Positions 1 to 10,679 are shown, counted from the first letter of the stretch. The stretch is DNA of 64,000 nt from Atriophallophorus winterbourni (GCA_013407085.1 JACCGJ010012668.1:1-64000); one strand, 5' to 3'. Numbers and translations: made by a program. The notes: generated by a model not told the origin, from the sequence alone.

Positions 1-2640
1 GTTGAAATCAGATGATCAGGTGCCGTCATTTGTATCAACTAAGTACGGACCATCTATCGTAGGACAAGGATACTGTTGCCTACGAGAGGGGGTGTAGCAA
101 TTATGATAAATAAAAACCTTCTCCACAGTGAGACATCGATAAAGATTGTTTCTAATAAAATGCAACTAACATCGGTATTATTTACTGTCGCTAGAAGGAG
201 ACTGGCACTTGCATGTGCTTACAGAAGCCAGACTGCTTCAACATAAGACGATTAATCACTGAGAGACGCATTGGAAGTACTAAAGGGCAATGCAACGCTT
301 ACAAAGTGTTGCACACCTCAATCTCCTGAGCATTGATAAGCGTATCGAAATTTCTTCACCAGTGTCAGCTGATTCGCAATATCTTGACTGGTTTCATGTC
401 GGGGACTTTTATCAGCATGTCAGGGAACCTACAAGGTTTAGGTCAGGACACAATCCGTTCACTTAAGATTTAGTTCTATCGTCAAATGAAAAAGATATTC
501 ATGGGATGAAATACCTTTAGCCACTAGGCAAGAGCGGCCACGCTGTAATTCTAATTGACCGAGCTTTAGTACACCCCAGTCACTAAGTGAAGATGTACCG
601 CAACTTTGGTTCAATGGACATCGTACAACAACAAACTGAAGCAATAAATCTAATTTTGGAACAAGACGAGTTAGAACATAGTGTAGAAATCAGGTGGAAT
701 ATTTTACGAGGACACCTTTTACACATAAAAGAAAGTTTTGCTCATCTACAACAAATAAGAACGCGAGGAAAACCCCACCCTGGTAGAGCGCGTCTATTCG
801 CAAGGCAATTAGATGACGTGACCTTAGCTGGAGGGCTTACAAATTCTCTGGAACTCACAAATTTAAACTGCAGTAGATACAGACCAGAAATTCAGATTTT
901 GCGCTGCAAAGGAAAGCTAAAAGGGAATTCGAATACAAACTTACTAAAAAAGCAAAAATTACCTTGGAAGCTTTTTATGGCTATGTTCAGTCCAAACGAT
1001 CTTTGAGAGAAAAAAAATAGGTACGTTAGTGCTGGATGATAGCAACACGGCTCTGACTGCACAGGAAAAAGCCGATGCGTTGCATTCATTCTTCTGCAGT
1101 GTTCATCAGCGTGACTTAGGTAACCGATTAGAAACTCACGAGTGCAGAGCACCGCTCTTTAGCTCGATGGAGGTTAATCAGGAAATGGTCACCACAGTTC
1201 TGTCGCAGCTGGACAAAACTAAGTCGGCTGGACCCGACGGTATACATCCGGCTATTCTTCAACTGCTCGCGAATATAGTTAACCTTGCAATAAGCAATCT
1301 TTTTGCAGCTACCTTACTCCGGGGTATACTACCGGATGATTGGAAACGAGCGGCCGTAAAAGCTATATTCAAAAAGAGGCCTATTTCGGATGTACGCAAC
1401 TATAGACCAGTAAGCCTGACTAGCATTCTTTGCAAGTGCTTAGAAAAAATCATTCTGCAACAGATATGTAAACATTTATCAGCCAATTCCTTATTATTCG
1501 GTGCCCAGCACGGATTTTGGAAAGGAAGGTCCTGACTAACCAATTTTCTGAGCTTTCTTGACTAAGTGACATTACGGCTTGATGAAGGTAGAGTAGTCGA
1601 ATTATGCTACCTTGATTTTCAGAATGCCTTCGACTCAGTGAAACATAGGTCCCTTCTGCACAAACTAAGGGTGTGAGGCGTCACAGGTGAACTACATCGA
1701 TGGTTAGACAGTTTCTTAACCAATCGCGCTAACTATGTTAGAATTGCAGGGGTGTGCTCGGAGGAATCACTGATACTACGTGGAGTGCCTCAAGGCTCGG
1801 TACTTGGTCCATTACTCTTTCTTATTTTTGTAAACGACCTGGCAGCCTGCTCGAGTTCACATTGCTTCTGTTTGCTGATAATATTGAGATCCTAGGAACC
1901 GACAGTAGGGATGCGCTTATCTCTGATTTAGAACAAGTAATCGAGTGGAAAAAAACATGGGACTTGCCACTAAACTTGGAAAAAAGCTGTTTTGACGACT
2001 GATTTAGCGACAACCCAACTAGAAGTCTGCGAAGAAAATATCAAAATAGCTGCTGCTCAGAAAGTGAAGGATCTGGGTATTACGATAACAGGAGATTTCA
2101 AGGGGGCGACTCAATATTCTGTAGCTGCAAACAAGGCCCCCTTAGAATAGTTCAGACTGCGCTCAGCGTTGTCATGCCGAAAACCTTCAATCTTAATTCC
2201 ATTATACAAAATAGTCGGGCGGCCTCACCTCGAATACTGCGTTCAAGCCTGGGCACCGTACTTTAAAAAAGATTGTTGAGGGTCAGAAAGGAGGCAAGAC
2301 TCAAGTACCTCGATCCATTCTCATTAAACAGACGGCGGGTGAGAGGCGACCTAATCGAAGTATTCAAGATTCTGAAGGGTCTTACGGGTGATAATATTAC
2401 TGGAATCCTTGAGCCCCGAAATCAGCCACAAGGGGTAATTCTATGAAACTTCTCAAGAGTAGGCCCAGGTTGCTGGCACGTGAGCACTTTTTTAGTAACC
2501 ATGTGGTCAATTTCTAGAACAAGCTCCCAGATTGTATAGTAAACCTCCCAAATTTGTTGAGCTTCAAAAGAGACGCTAAATTGTCTACAATATTTCAGCA
2601 CATTGTCTAATAAAAAAACTTAAAAACAACAAATAACGTA
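1..2640 (+). mobile_element. Degenerate CR1-type LINE (lineage A), endonuclease remnant plus RT
   Basis: A decayed non-LTR retrotransposon entering from the left edge. Bases 300-500 hold the end of an apurinic-type endonuclease domain (a DLVLSS motif near 470). The linker and N-terminal RT follow, open from 1029 to 1535, with KSAGPDGIHP, the DDWK motif and NYRPVSLTS. Past a stop at 1533 the RT continues in shifting frames: YLDFQNAFDSVKHR near 1605, GVPQGSVLGPLLFL near 1782, and FADN near 1870 where active elements have FADD. The C-terminal RPHLEYC segment and LIEVFKI lie near 2225-2370. Many stops and frameshifts mean it cannot encode an enzyme. The 3' end is about 2640, in an A-rich tail. 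Family assignment is by motif order and resemblance to the copies at 3.4-6.8 kb. Confidence 0.85.
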
Positions 2641-2654
2641 TTGTTACATGTTTT

Positions 2655-2757
2655 ATCTAATATCTATATAGGCCTGGGCAAACAGACATCAACTAAGCCC
2701 ACATGCAGTTTATGACTGTGCTTCACTCTGCCTCGACTAGGCTAGTGATTTCATAAA
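2655..2757 (+). repeat. Old SINE fragment (3' half)
   Basis: A diverged copy of the 3' half of the window's main SINE, recognisable by AGGCCTGGGCA, AGCCCACATGCAGT and GACTGTG followed by TTTCATA. It sits directly after the CR1 copy and shows that the SINE also occurs left of the acyl-CoA synthetase gene. Confidence 0.6.
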
Positions 2758-2759
2758 TC

Positions 2760-3400
2760 TTAGACTGTTCACGCAAATTATTGCATTGTTTCCTGAATAG
2801 ATGACCTCTTACAGTGCTCGTGAAGAGAACCCTTATCTTAATTTCCAGATATCAAGAAACAAGAACATGTGAAACGTACTAAATGTATACTAACTGTATC
2901 GAAGTGCCGGGTGCTCAACTGCATACCGTCGAAGGAAATCTAGGTGTGTGATTTGCTTTTAGCCACCTTCAACCTTGTATAACTTGAACTCGAACTTGAA
3001 CTCGAAAACATAACACTGTACAAATTATTATGCTGTATATTTTACTAAATTTTATTGATAGTTCGACATATATTGCAGTGTCAGTATCAGTACCAGTATC
3101 ACAGGGAGATAGTCGATCAAGTCGAAACGAGTGACCAGATTCTTTCGGAGGTGTGCTTGAAAACACCTACCACTACCAGGATTGATTCGAAAGTAACGCA
3201 GGCGTGTGTAACTGTGAATGGAAGATGGGAGATGTCTCATCACCAAAAGGTGAGAGAGTTATGCATGTTGCATGTCCAATCGAATGAAAAGACGATGGAC
3301 AGCAGTTTATTTCCACAAATGCGAAAAAATGAAAAAAACTCTTTTTGTGTTTCAAAATTTTTTCGAATATTTTTGTTTTTTTAATCATAAATATGGAGCG
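2760..3400. other. Unassigned spacer
   Basis: No gene or clear mobile element was recognised. It contains a short direct repeat of CTTGAACTCGAA type near 2985-3005 and small open frames of 60-110 codons in several overlapping phases, which look like chance. Confidence 0.4.
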
Positions 3401-3471
3401 ATTCAGTCTTAAGGGTAATGCTCCGGGAAGAACACCTGCCACCGTTCGTCCAGCCCATGTTTGAACGCAAT

Positions 3472-4629
3472 TCATGAAGTTGCCATTATTAGTTCCGCGT
3501 GAAGTGAGTTCCACGCGTTCACTATACGGATGCTAAAGAAGTGCGTTCTGGATTCGAGCCTGGTGTGCTGTTTACTTATCTTAAAACTGTGCCCTCGTGT
3601 ACCAACCAAAGGAGAGAACCGAAAGAAGTCATCGAATTCGAAACAACTTAATTCTTTGACAACCTTGAAGGTCTCTATGAGATCCCCCCTAAGTTGCCTC
3701 CTCCTAAGTGAGAAAAGTCCCAGTGTTAATAGACGATTTTCATAATTGGTGTATGCTAACCCCTCGATCATGCGAGTGGCCATCTTCTGTATCTTTTGTA
3801 GCTGCACGATATCCTTCTGGTAATACGGCTTCCAAGCCTGAATACAGTATTCTAAATGTGGCCTTACTATTGCCTTGTAGAGGGGCAATAGCACCTCAGA
3901 TTTTCTGCAAGTGAGGGCTAAACGTAGTCGAAAGAGTTCCATTCTGGCTCTTTGAGCTGCAGCAGCACATTGATCACCCCACTTAAAGTTTGCGGAGACT
4001 ACGATTCCTAGGTCCTTAGTAGACCTTACCCTACGGAACTCCGTGTGAGCTGAGGGCGTAGACACAATCATGTTGCCTGCCAGTGTAGAGAGCAAGTGAC
4101 TCTTATCTAGGTCAAGGGGAAGGTCCAACTTACCCGCCCATGCTGTTACAGCTTCCACGTCACTTATCAGATCGGAGTTATCCGACCTAAAGACAGTTTT
4201 AACGTCGTCAGCAAACATATAACAGGGTGAGCGCAGTTGGTTGGCTAGATCATCAATGAAGATGAGGAACAGCAATGGCCCCAAGACTGAGCCTTGGGGA
4301 ACCCCACTCGTTACATGCGCACTTGCGGAGTAAGTATCATCTACCCTAACAGTAAAGGAACGGTCGCTAAGGAATGCTCGAATCCAGCTCAGAAGGTTCC
4401 CTGATACTCCTATGGCTGGGAGTTTGAGAAGCAAGAGCCTATGGTTGACTGAATCAAAAGCCTTACTAAAGTCGAGATAGAAGACTTCTACAGCTATACC
4501 ATCATCCATCCTCTTAGTAACCTCGTTTAGAAAGCTCAACAAATTTGTCGGACATGACCCACCTTTTAGGAAGCCGTGTTGTGCACCATTCAAAAGAGAG
4601 AGTTTGGTTAGATTTCCGCGAGTACACAT
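3472..4629 (-). pseudogene. Truncated CR1 ORF2: reverse transcriptase C-terminal two thirds
   Basis: An uninterrupted 385-codon frame holding the RT palm and thumb of the CR1 element spanning 3.4-5.8 kb. Visible motifs in order are NGAQHGF, YLDFSKAFDSVNHR, TSGVPQGSVLGPLLFL, the catalytic FADD box, a KDLGIVVS block, VRPHLEYCIQAW and LRGDLIETFK, ending with AWNSLHAELI. Catalytic aspartates are kept in the first D motif and in FADD, so this part was intact at insertion. It lacks the N-terminal RT, and its first codons come from a deletion join at 4629. RT would copy element RNA at a nicked target; this copy is probably dead. Confidence 0.85.
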
Positions 4630-5431
4630 AAAAGTGATGGCGCAGAGGAGTTCGAGTTATAATCTCGGCGTTGTACGCCTTGAAAATGCGAGGAAAACAA
4701 TTGAGCCTTTTCAGTGCTTGCAATGACGGCTGAGCCATCGTCCCTTCTCAAGGTACCTACACCTTTTCGTGTTGACCCTTTAGATTAAACGTAGCTGTAG
4801 TAACGTTTCGGATGAGTATGGGCCTCTTGAGCTAGTCTCTTTTCGGAAGTAATCTTTTCTGCACTTATCTTGAAAACAGCTATGTTTCGCACTTTTTTGT
4901 AACGGGACCAAGTCCCACATGAGGGAGTAAGCTTATAACGCCTCCATTTTGCGTCGCGGTGACGTACGCTACAGAAAACTGAGGCTGACCACCATTGAGG
5001 TTTACCTTTTTTGCGAACAGGTAAGAGAAGATCGAACAACTATACGCGTGCATCAATACATGAGCAAGGCAGGTATTACCTGCACATTCGTTGTAGAAAA
5101 AGAAATAATTTTCTCGAAGGGAATAACGTTATCAATAAGAAGCAACGTCCCTATTGCTAGCTTACCCAGAGGTCGATCGCTTCTTACGGCGCTAAACTTA
5201 TCCGCGATTAAAGCTGGTAGGTGGTCATCATGAGACAACCATGATTCCGTGTCACCCACAGTTTTGTAGTGGGTGTCGTCAACTCTACAGAGGAGTTCAG
5301 CCCATTTGTTTCTAATGCTACAAGCGTTTGTATAGAACAGAAGAGCACTATCATGTGGGGCCGGACTCCCAGTGTTAGGGCTTCTTCAGAGCTCTTTGTC
5401 CTCGGGCGTAATGCCCGAGGCTGCTTCGCGT

Positions 5432-5830
5432 TTATTCTTTAACCTTCTTCCATGGAGCCTTTGGAGGACAGGAGGATGACGATGATTTCGCCTTCTGTGA
5501 TCTCAAAGGAGTGGTATGCTGGCTGGAGGTAGACGGGACCACTGACCTAGCTACTTCGGCAAAAGTTTTGGGTTTCGGAGATAGACGTGGAGAACGCTTA
5601 CGTTCCTCAAGACGCTTACGCTCCTCAACCAAAATTTTCTACTGACTTCATGCAGTCAGCGCATAGCCATGTAAGCCATCGATGGGCCGCATAAACCTTG
5701 AATTGTGCTGACGACAGTCCACAGCATTTGGGATGAGCCCAACGCAGACACACGTCGCACTCTATACCTTTGGAAACCTTCTTGTTGCAGCAAGAGTAAA
5801 GGCAAAGACAAGAATTTCGAATCATTCTGC
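5432..5830 (-). pseudogene. CR1 ORF1 remnant with PHD-like zinc finger
   Basis: Start of the first ORF of the CR1 element at 3.4-5.8 kb. The first 66 codons (5825-5625) carry a zinc-binding pattern with CC, CDVC, HPKCC and WLCADC spacing, as in PHD-like fingers of CR1 ORF1 proteins. The frame then shifts by one and continues with a charged stretch (EERKRLEERKRS) and a basic SKS-type tail ending in KKVKE. ORF1 proteins bind RNA and chaperone the element transcript. The frameshift and truncation make it non-functional. Confidence 0.65.
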
Positions 5831-5849
5831 TAATGTAATCGATGAATCA

Positions 5850-6030
5850 GGTTCAGGTTGCACAGGACGATAAGTGGCTAGGTCGCCAATCGAGCGTCTA
5901 GATTTCTTCCGGTGGTATGCCAAAACAGAGCGCCCACCACTTCAAACAAAATATTCCACAGATTTCTTCTGGTAGGATGGTTACCTGGAATGTAGAGCAA
6001 AAAGGTGAGGAGACATTAGTGCATTTCAAA
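5850..6030. other. Junction between two CR1 copies
   Basis: Short non-coding join between the 5' end of one minus-strand CR1 copy and the 3' end of the next. It may include CR1 5' leader sequence. Confidence 0.35.
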
Positions 6031-6039
6031 TACCAGGTA

Positions 6040-6850
6040 AATACAATATTATTATTCAATTAGGGGCAAAATGCAGGAAATAGTGAGCTCCATACGGCAT
6101 CAAGTCTATTCTTGAAACACATTACAGAGTTAGAGTTCACGACATCTTCAGGTAGGCAGTTCCAGTAGCGTACTACTCTTTAACTGAAGAAGTGTTTACG
6201 AGCATTATACCTGACATGTTGTTTGGCCAGTTTCAGAGGGTGACCTCGAGTACCCACATTGGGTGCGAGAACATACATTTCACCTAAGTGAACAGTACTA
6301 AAACCGGCCATGATCTTGAAGGTTTCTATCAGGTCCCCACGCAGCCGCCTTCTTTTCAGTGAAAAGAGCCCTAGACTTAATAGTCTTTGCTCATAAGATC
6401 TACCTGATTGCCCTTCGATCATACGAGTAGCAAGGCGCTGAACACCCTCAAGCCCTGCAATATCCTTTTCAAGATAAGGTGACCAATCTTGAATGCAGTA
6501 CTCGAGATGAGGTCTAACGACAGCCTTGTATAGCGGCATGAAAACCTCCGGGGGACCTGCAGGATAAAACTGATCGAAGGCGAAACAGCGCGCTCTTAGC
6601 ACCATGTGCAGCAGCTGCACATTGATCAGCCCATTTGATTTCGCAGAAATCTCTATACCTAAGTCGCGTACTCTCGGCACCCCAGTTATCACAAGTGTAC
6701 CATCTGGGCCAGCTACCGCCAGCTTCTTGTCGACTTTCGACATGAGATAGCTTTTAGAGAAGTTAACTGGAATTTCGAAAAATTTAGCAGCGTGGAAACA
6801 AAACTACTGTCTACCAGAGAAGACGAGAAAATTGATACCGGTAATTCAGA
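6040..6850 (-). mobile_element. 5'-truncated CR1-type LINE (lineage A), 3' end
   Basis: A minus-strand copy keeping only the RT C-terminus and 3' tail. The open frame 6743-6180 includes VRDLGIEIS, VRPHLEYCIQDWSPY, RMIEGQSGRSYEQRL, LRGDLIETFK and APNVGTRGH. Past 6180 the coding continues with RYWNCLPEDVVNS. It is closely related to the copy at 3.4-5.8 kb. Truncation at the 5' end is what incomplete target-primed reverse transcription leaves behind. Confidence 0.85.
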
Positions 6851-7455
6851 ACATTGTCACATATGCTGCAAACTTCGTTAGACGTATTTACGAAGTTCAC
6901 GGGGATGTGAATTTATGGTGGTAAACGAAACGACACATTACATAATGATGGAATAACCTCTCAAATACATGGGCACATTTTAAACTTTTAGAAAATTTTT
7001 TATAAAAAATTTGAATTTCGCAAGTGAAAACACAAAATGCTAACCATCTGGGTCATAGTTTTGACTTGCACTGTCTTACTGGGTCTGTTTATAAATGAAG
7101 GTCACTAACAGAAGCACTTTTAAATTTACACATGCCGAAAGGTGAGCATTCGAGTACCTTTGATTCATAACCGGTCTTAATTTATCTATTTTCATCAGGA
7201 ATCATTGTAGTAGTCATATGAATCTAACTTATTTTTTCTGATTTACATATGCTTTATAAATTTTTCCATCTGACTTCGTTCGACAATTTGTGGCTGGTAG
7301 ATTCTTCATGTAACGGTGCAGCATATTGTCCAATATTATCATGCGACTGTTATCTAAAATATCTCCGGATTTTAAATGATATTAGACTGTATTCTCGATT
7401 CTGTTTGCAGATAAAAATGTTTAAATGACCCATTTGTTTCCATATTATACTACCC
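6850..7455. other. AT-rich spacer, nothing recognised
   Basis: About 600 bases of AT-rich sequence with no coding frame, RNA gene or repeat that I could identify. Confidence 0.4.
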
Positions 7456-7460
7456 TACGG

Positions 7461-7649
7461 TATGGTATGAAAGCACAAGCCTGATCCAGGCAAAGTACCG
7501 CACAGTCAGAGACTGCACGTGGGCCAATATACTGTCAAGTTGCTCAGGCTTAGACATATGAGAGAGAAAATAGAAATATAAATGTTAGTGAGACTCCAAC
7601 GTGTTTCAGTATGCAGCTTATTACGGGTGGCCGATCAATTTAGCACGGT
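7461..7649 (-). repeat. Host SINE, 3' part, split by an LTR element
   Basis: Minus-strand SINE starting with its tail (TATGGTATGAAAGCACAAG) and running to TTTAGCACGGT at 7649. There the LTR element at 7650-9124 is inserted. The missing 5' head of the same SINE resumes at 9125 with CGGTGTTGGCCGCAC, so CGGT is duplicated on both sides. Confidence 0.75.
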
Positions 7650-8060
7650 TGTAGTGGACCAAAAATATAAGTCTAGCACTACACACAATTCAGCAAAAAT
7701 GGAAAGAACTCACTAAAAGACCAAGGGAGCAAATGTCCAAATAATGATCCAGAGAAGTCCAACGATAGCGAAATAATCCACACAGGAAAAGTCCAAGAGA
7801 TGATGGAGTTCAAGGTGCAGAAAGCGCTAGAATGTTGGCGGATCCGTTAATCACAATTCCGGCACGCGGCGACCCACGTAAACTCCGCAATCGCGGAAGA
7901 AGACAAAGTCTGTGTTCCAAAATTGTATTGGCCGCCAAAAAGTATATTGTACAAACATTGATACAAATGAAGTGTACATGGCCGAAAAAGGAATAATCAT
8001 ACAAGGCCAAAAATTGTATGTACAAAAAACTAAGATACAAAGTGAATGCAGTTCGCTACA
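7650..8060 (-). repeat. 3' LTR of the miniature LTR element
   Basis: 411 bp, starting TGTAGTGGACC and ending GTTCGCTACA on the + strand. The ends form an imperfect inverted repeat. It is a clear copy of 8477-9124 once the SINE there is removed, with scattered mismatches and small indels, so the insertion is not recent. Confidence 0.75.
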
Positions 8061-8476
8061 ATATTCCCCCACCAGAGCGTTAGTTATGCTTGAAGTAAGG
8101 ATAACATACGCTCGAAATGTTCATGTGGCCACATAGTCAGCAAGACGTTTGGGCCAATGCGCATGTCTACTAGTTCGAGTTTGAACAGGGGTAGAAGGCC
8201 CGAAGGATTTCGACGAACATGGGGGGAGGTAGGCGGTTGTGATTGCGGAGTAATGGAGCTTGATGAAGTTGGCGGTTTAACCCCACGAAAGCTGGTTTTT
8301 GTGCACGGAATATGTTGATTGTAGTATCTTTATTTATGGAGGACTCGCTCATGGTGCGGTGTTAAGTGAGTATTCCAAAAAATGAGCCAAAAATTGACAA
8401 ATACGAAGTTATCGTAAGTGCAAAAATGCAGTTTGTCGAGGCTCACCATTCTTGTGGTAGTCGGGCTCACCAATTA
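8061..8476 (-). pseudogene. Internal region: gag start joined to pol end
   Basis: Reading on the minus strand from the primer site (8472-8460), a 60-codon frame opens at 8352 (MSESSINKDTT) and stops at 8170. Overlapping it in another frame, a tail reading TRTSRHAHWPKRLADYV ends at a stop at 8121-8123. Tails of this kind close the integrase of Ty3/gypsy elements. I infer that a deletion removed almost all of gag-pol and left the two ends. The purine tract lies at 8061-8075 on the minus strand. Assignment of the tail to Pol is by resemblance only. Confidence 0.5.
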
Positions 8477-9124
8477 TGTAGTGGACCAAAGAAAAATAGT
8501 CTAACACTACACACAATACGGCAAAGATGGAAAGAACTCACTAAAAGACCAAGGGAGCAAATGTCCAAATAAAGATCCAGAGAAGTCCAACGATAACGAA
8601 ATAATCCACACAGGAAAAGTCCAAGAGATGATGGAGTTCAAGGTGCAGAAAGTGCTAAAATGTTGGAGGATCCGTTATTCACAATTCCGGCACGCGGCGA
8701 CCCACGCAAACTCCGCAACCGCGGAAGAAGACAAAGTTTGAGTTCCAAAATTGTATTGACCGCCAAAAAGTATATTGTACAAACATTGATACAAATGTAA
8801 TGTATATTGCACGGATGTGCAATCGTGCAGCATTTCTGTGCTGTGCGGCTAACACCGTGCTAAATTGATAGGCCAACGGTAATGAGCTTCATGCTGAAAC
8901 ACGCTGGAGTCTCACGACCATTTCTATTCCCACCTCATATCTGTCTTGGCCTGGGCAACCTGACAGTATCTTAGCCCACGTGCAGTCTCTGACTGTACGG
9001 CACTTTGCATGGATCAAGCTTGTGCTATCATACATACATACATGGCCGAAAAAGGAATAATCATACAAGGCCAAAAATTGTATGTACAAAAAACTAAAAT
9101 ACAAAGTGAATGCAGTTCGCTACA
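8477..9124 (-). repeat. 5' LTR of the miniature LTR element, interrupted by a SINE
   Basis: Matches the LTR at 7650-8060 except for about 237 extra bases at 8808-9043, which are a complete SINE in + orientation. 648 minus 411 equals the SINE length, so nothing else was gained or lost on a large scale. Confidence 0.75.
8808..9043 (+). repeat. Full-length SINE inside an LTR
   Basis: Begins GCACGGATGTGCAATCGTGCAG and ends in a (CATA) tail before CATGGCCGAAAAAGG. The sister LTR at 7650-8060 gives the uninterrupted sequence at this point (GAAGTGTACATGGCCG), so this is an insertion with its empty site in the same window. Confidence 0.85.
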
Positions 9125-9172
9125 CGGTGTTGGCCGCACAGCACATAACTACTGCACGATTGTACATCCGTG
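9125..9172 (-). repeat. Host SINE, 5' head
   Basis: Continuation of the SINE broken at 7649: CGGTGTTGGCCGCACAGCAC through to GTACATCCGTGC. Confidence 0.75.
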
Positions 9173-9330
9173 CTGTCGACTCAAAATCGCTGGAAAAAAC
9201 CTTCAATACTGGCAAAAGTGTTGACTTTGTGCTTGAAGATTTCAAGAAGCCCCTGAATAATGTGGACCACGCAACATTGCTAAAAAAGCTTGCGCGTTAT
9301 TGCTTAGCTGGAGAGATTATCACATAGTAA
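9173..9330 (+). mobile_element. Jockey/Rex-like LINE fragment (RT motif block)
   Basis: Codes for FNTGKSVDFVLEDFKKPL, NNVDHATLLKKLARY and GEIIT. This corresponds to the RT block that normally reads DFSKAFDxVDHxxLLxKL. The catalytic aspartate position is altered (ED, KKPL), and only about 50 residues remain. Confidence 0.65.
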
Positions 9331-9665
9331 CGATAGAACAATAATTTATTACAGTAATAAACGCTTACAATCTTGAAGATATCCGCAGGTTATTTTGTGC
9401 CGTGGGTGGGATATGATTGGCTAAAAGGCTTCACAACGAGCCTTGATAACGTTCGAACTACGCCAATACTGGACCTCTGTGGCTTTTGGATTGGAAGAAC
9501 ACGCGCTAACGCATTTCGACCCACCACGTCAGCCGGCAATGCCTCGAAAAATAGTGAGATAGAAAGAGAAAGGTAAAATTTTGATCACGACGAGAAGTTG
9601 AGTAAACGTAAGTGCATGTTAAGATGATGCTTAAAGACAGGAAGAGATGGTCATCTACGATTTTG
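9330..9665. other. Unassigned spacer
   Basis: No recognised gene. A 67-codon frame at 9373-9576 contains WVGYDWLKGF and resembles no family I know; it is probably non-coding. Confidence 0.35.
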
Positions 9666-9887
9666 GTATGCGTGCAAGCACAAGCCTGATCCATACAAAT
9701 TGACGCACAGTAAAAAACTGCACCTGGGCTAAGATGCTTTCGGGTTGCCCCGACCTAGACCGATATAAGAAAAAATCTAGAACAAGTAGTATGACCTCAG
9801 CCTGCAGCTCACTATTGTTGGCCAATCAATTTACCACAGTTAGCCGCACAGCCCCGAAGTGCTGCGAGATTGCATATTTGTACAAAA
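9666..9887 (-). repeat. SINE copy, diverged
   Basis: Minus-orientation copy: GCAAGCACAAGCCTGATCC at its tail end and GCATATTTGTAC near its head. About 20 percent of positions look changed from the other copies. Confidence 0.75.
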
Positions 9888-9889
9888 TG

Positions 9890-10500
9890 GGATGTTTCGT
9901 TGAGGTGGGAATCGATGAGAGTTCGCAACGGACATAAATAGGTTGTGCGGTTTTATTTGTTGCAAACATGAAGACCGAATTGAAAGCACCAACGGTGTCG
10001 ACCGGAAAAGTGTTTGAAGGAACAAGAGGTGAACATCATCTCCTGGAAAAGTTCAGCGGCTCACACTTGGATTATAAGATCTTTGCGCCATCAAACATAC
10101 AGTTATAGATGTCCAACACTTGGAATTTTTATTTTGACATAATGCCTATGCAGATTGATCTAATAACAGTCTTGTGTATAATTTTGCGGTGAGCATATGC
10201 CCAGTTCACGCTTCCTTTTCCAAATCAAAGAAGCGTTAGATACTGGAACGTCATACACCTTATGTGTTTTGAGATGCGCGTCATCCAACGTTTGAACAAA
10301 CTTCCGGACATTGTTGATACAGTAATTCGCTAAAGTATTTTAAAACGAATTCGGACAAATAATTTGATTACTCGATTTTTTAAAGAAATTGCTCATGACA
10401 AACAGCGTTGGATTACGTTAATTGTCGCTATGTTTTTTGCTGATAAGGCTGTAGAAAACCTTTGTTGTACTGTTGCTTCTAATAAATGAATCTGATTCTA
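9890..10500 (+). mobile_element. Jockey/Rex-like LINE 3' end (+ copy)
   Basis: Bases 10060-10390 are the same family as 11225-11575 in opposite orientation. They share the CTTTGCGCCATCAAACATAC, ATTGATCTAATAACAGT, CACGCTTCCTTTT and AACTTCCGGACA blocks. The conceptual product is the C-terminal tail of a LINE ORF2 (a degraded version of the usual F-x-R-x(2)-x-WN-x-LP pattern), followed by a 3' region. Frames are broken. Confidence 0.65.
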
Positions 10501-10679
10501 AAAAATGGTTCTATTTTTATAACTCACAAATGCCTCTTCCTAGCTACCAATGAAGGAATGTGTTACGCCTTTCGGAAAAAAATATATTTCTAGGAAAAAC
10601 TAGAAATTATTAGAGAAAATGACAAGTACGGTGATTTTGTTATACACACAAAATTAATTTTCAGAAACAATAATTAACA

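Larger units (their letters stand above)
3400..5830 (-). mobile_element. CR1-type LINE (lineage A) with internal deletions, ORF1 and ORF2 remnants
   Basis: Read on the minus strand, the pieces of one CR1 element appear in order. Bases 5825-5432 are ORF1: a cysteine/histidine PHD-like finger (C-x2-C followed by HPKCC and a final CADC) and a basic serine-rich tail, joined by a one-base frameshift near 5628. Bases 5340-5053 are the start of the ORF2 endonuclease (NACSIRNKWAELL, then TESWL). Bases 5039-4785 are the endonuclease-RT linker (WRRYK, then PKRYYSYV), and 4770-4630 are its end (TEKAQLFSSHF). At 4629 the sequence jumps into mid-RT. Most of the endonuclease and the N-terminal RT are therefore deleted. 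The 3' end lies near 3400. Confidence 0.8.
7650..9124 (-). mobile_element. Miniature LTR retrotransposon (TRIM-like), CsRn1/Ty3-gypsy type
   Basis: Two direct repeats (7650-8060 and 8477-9124, the latter enlarged by a SINE) begin TGTAG and end CTACA, as LTRs do. They enclose only about 416 bp, and the whole is flanked by a perfect 4-bp duplication CGGT (7646-7649 and 9125-9128). On the minus strand, TGGTGAGCCCGAC follows the upstream LTR after four bases; it resembles a tRNA-Trp primer site, the type used by the CsRn1 clade of fluke Ty3/gypsy elements. A purine run (TGGTGGGGGAATAT) directly precedes the downstream LTR. The interior keeps a short N-terminal ORF and an integrase-tail-like end, but no protease, RT or integrase core. 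It is a deletion derivative that must have moved in trans. Orientation is inferred from the primer site and purine tract. Confidence 0.75.

Noticed and set aside
3055..3384. 109-codon + strand frame between two CR1 copies
   Set aside because: It overlaps other frames on the opposite strand, and its end is antisense to the CR1 3' region. No domain.
7650..9124. The repeated 411-bp unit considered as two MITEs with TGTAG...CTACA inverted ends
   Set aside because: The single CGGT duplication flanks the pair, not each copy, and a primer site and purine tract lie in the right places, so LTRs explain it better.
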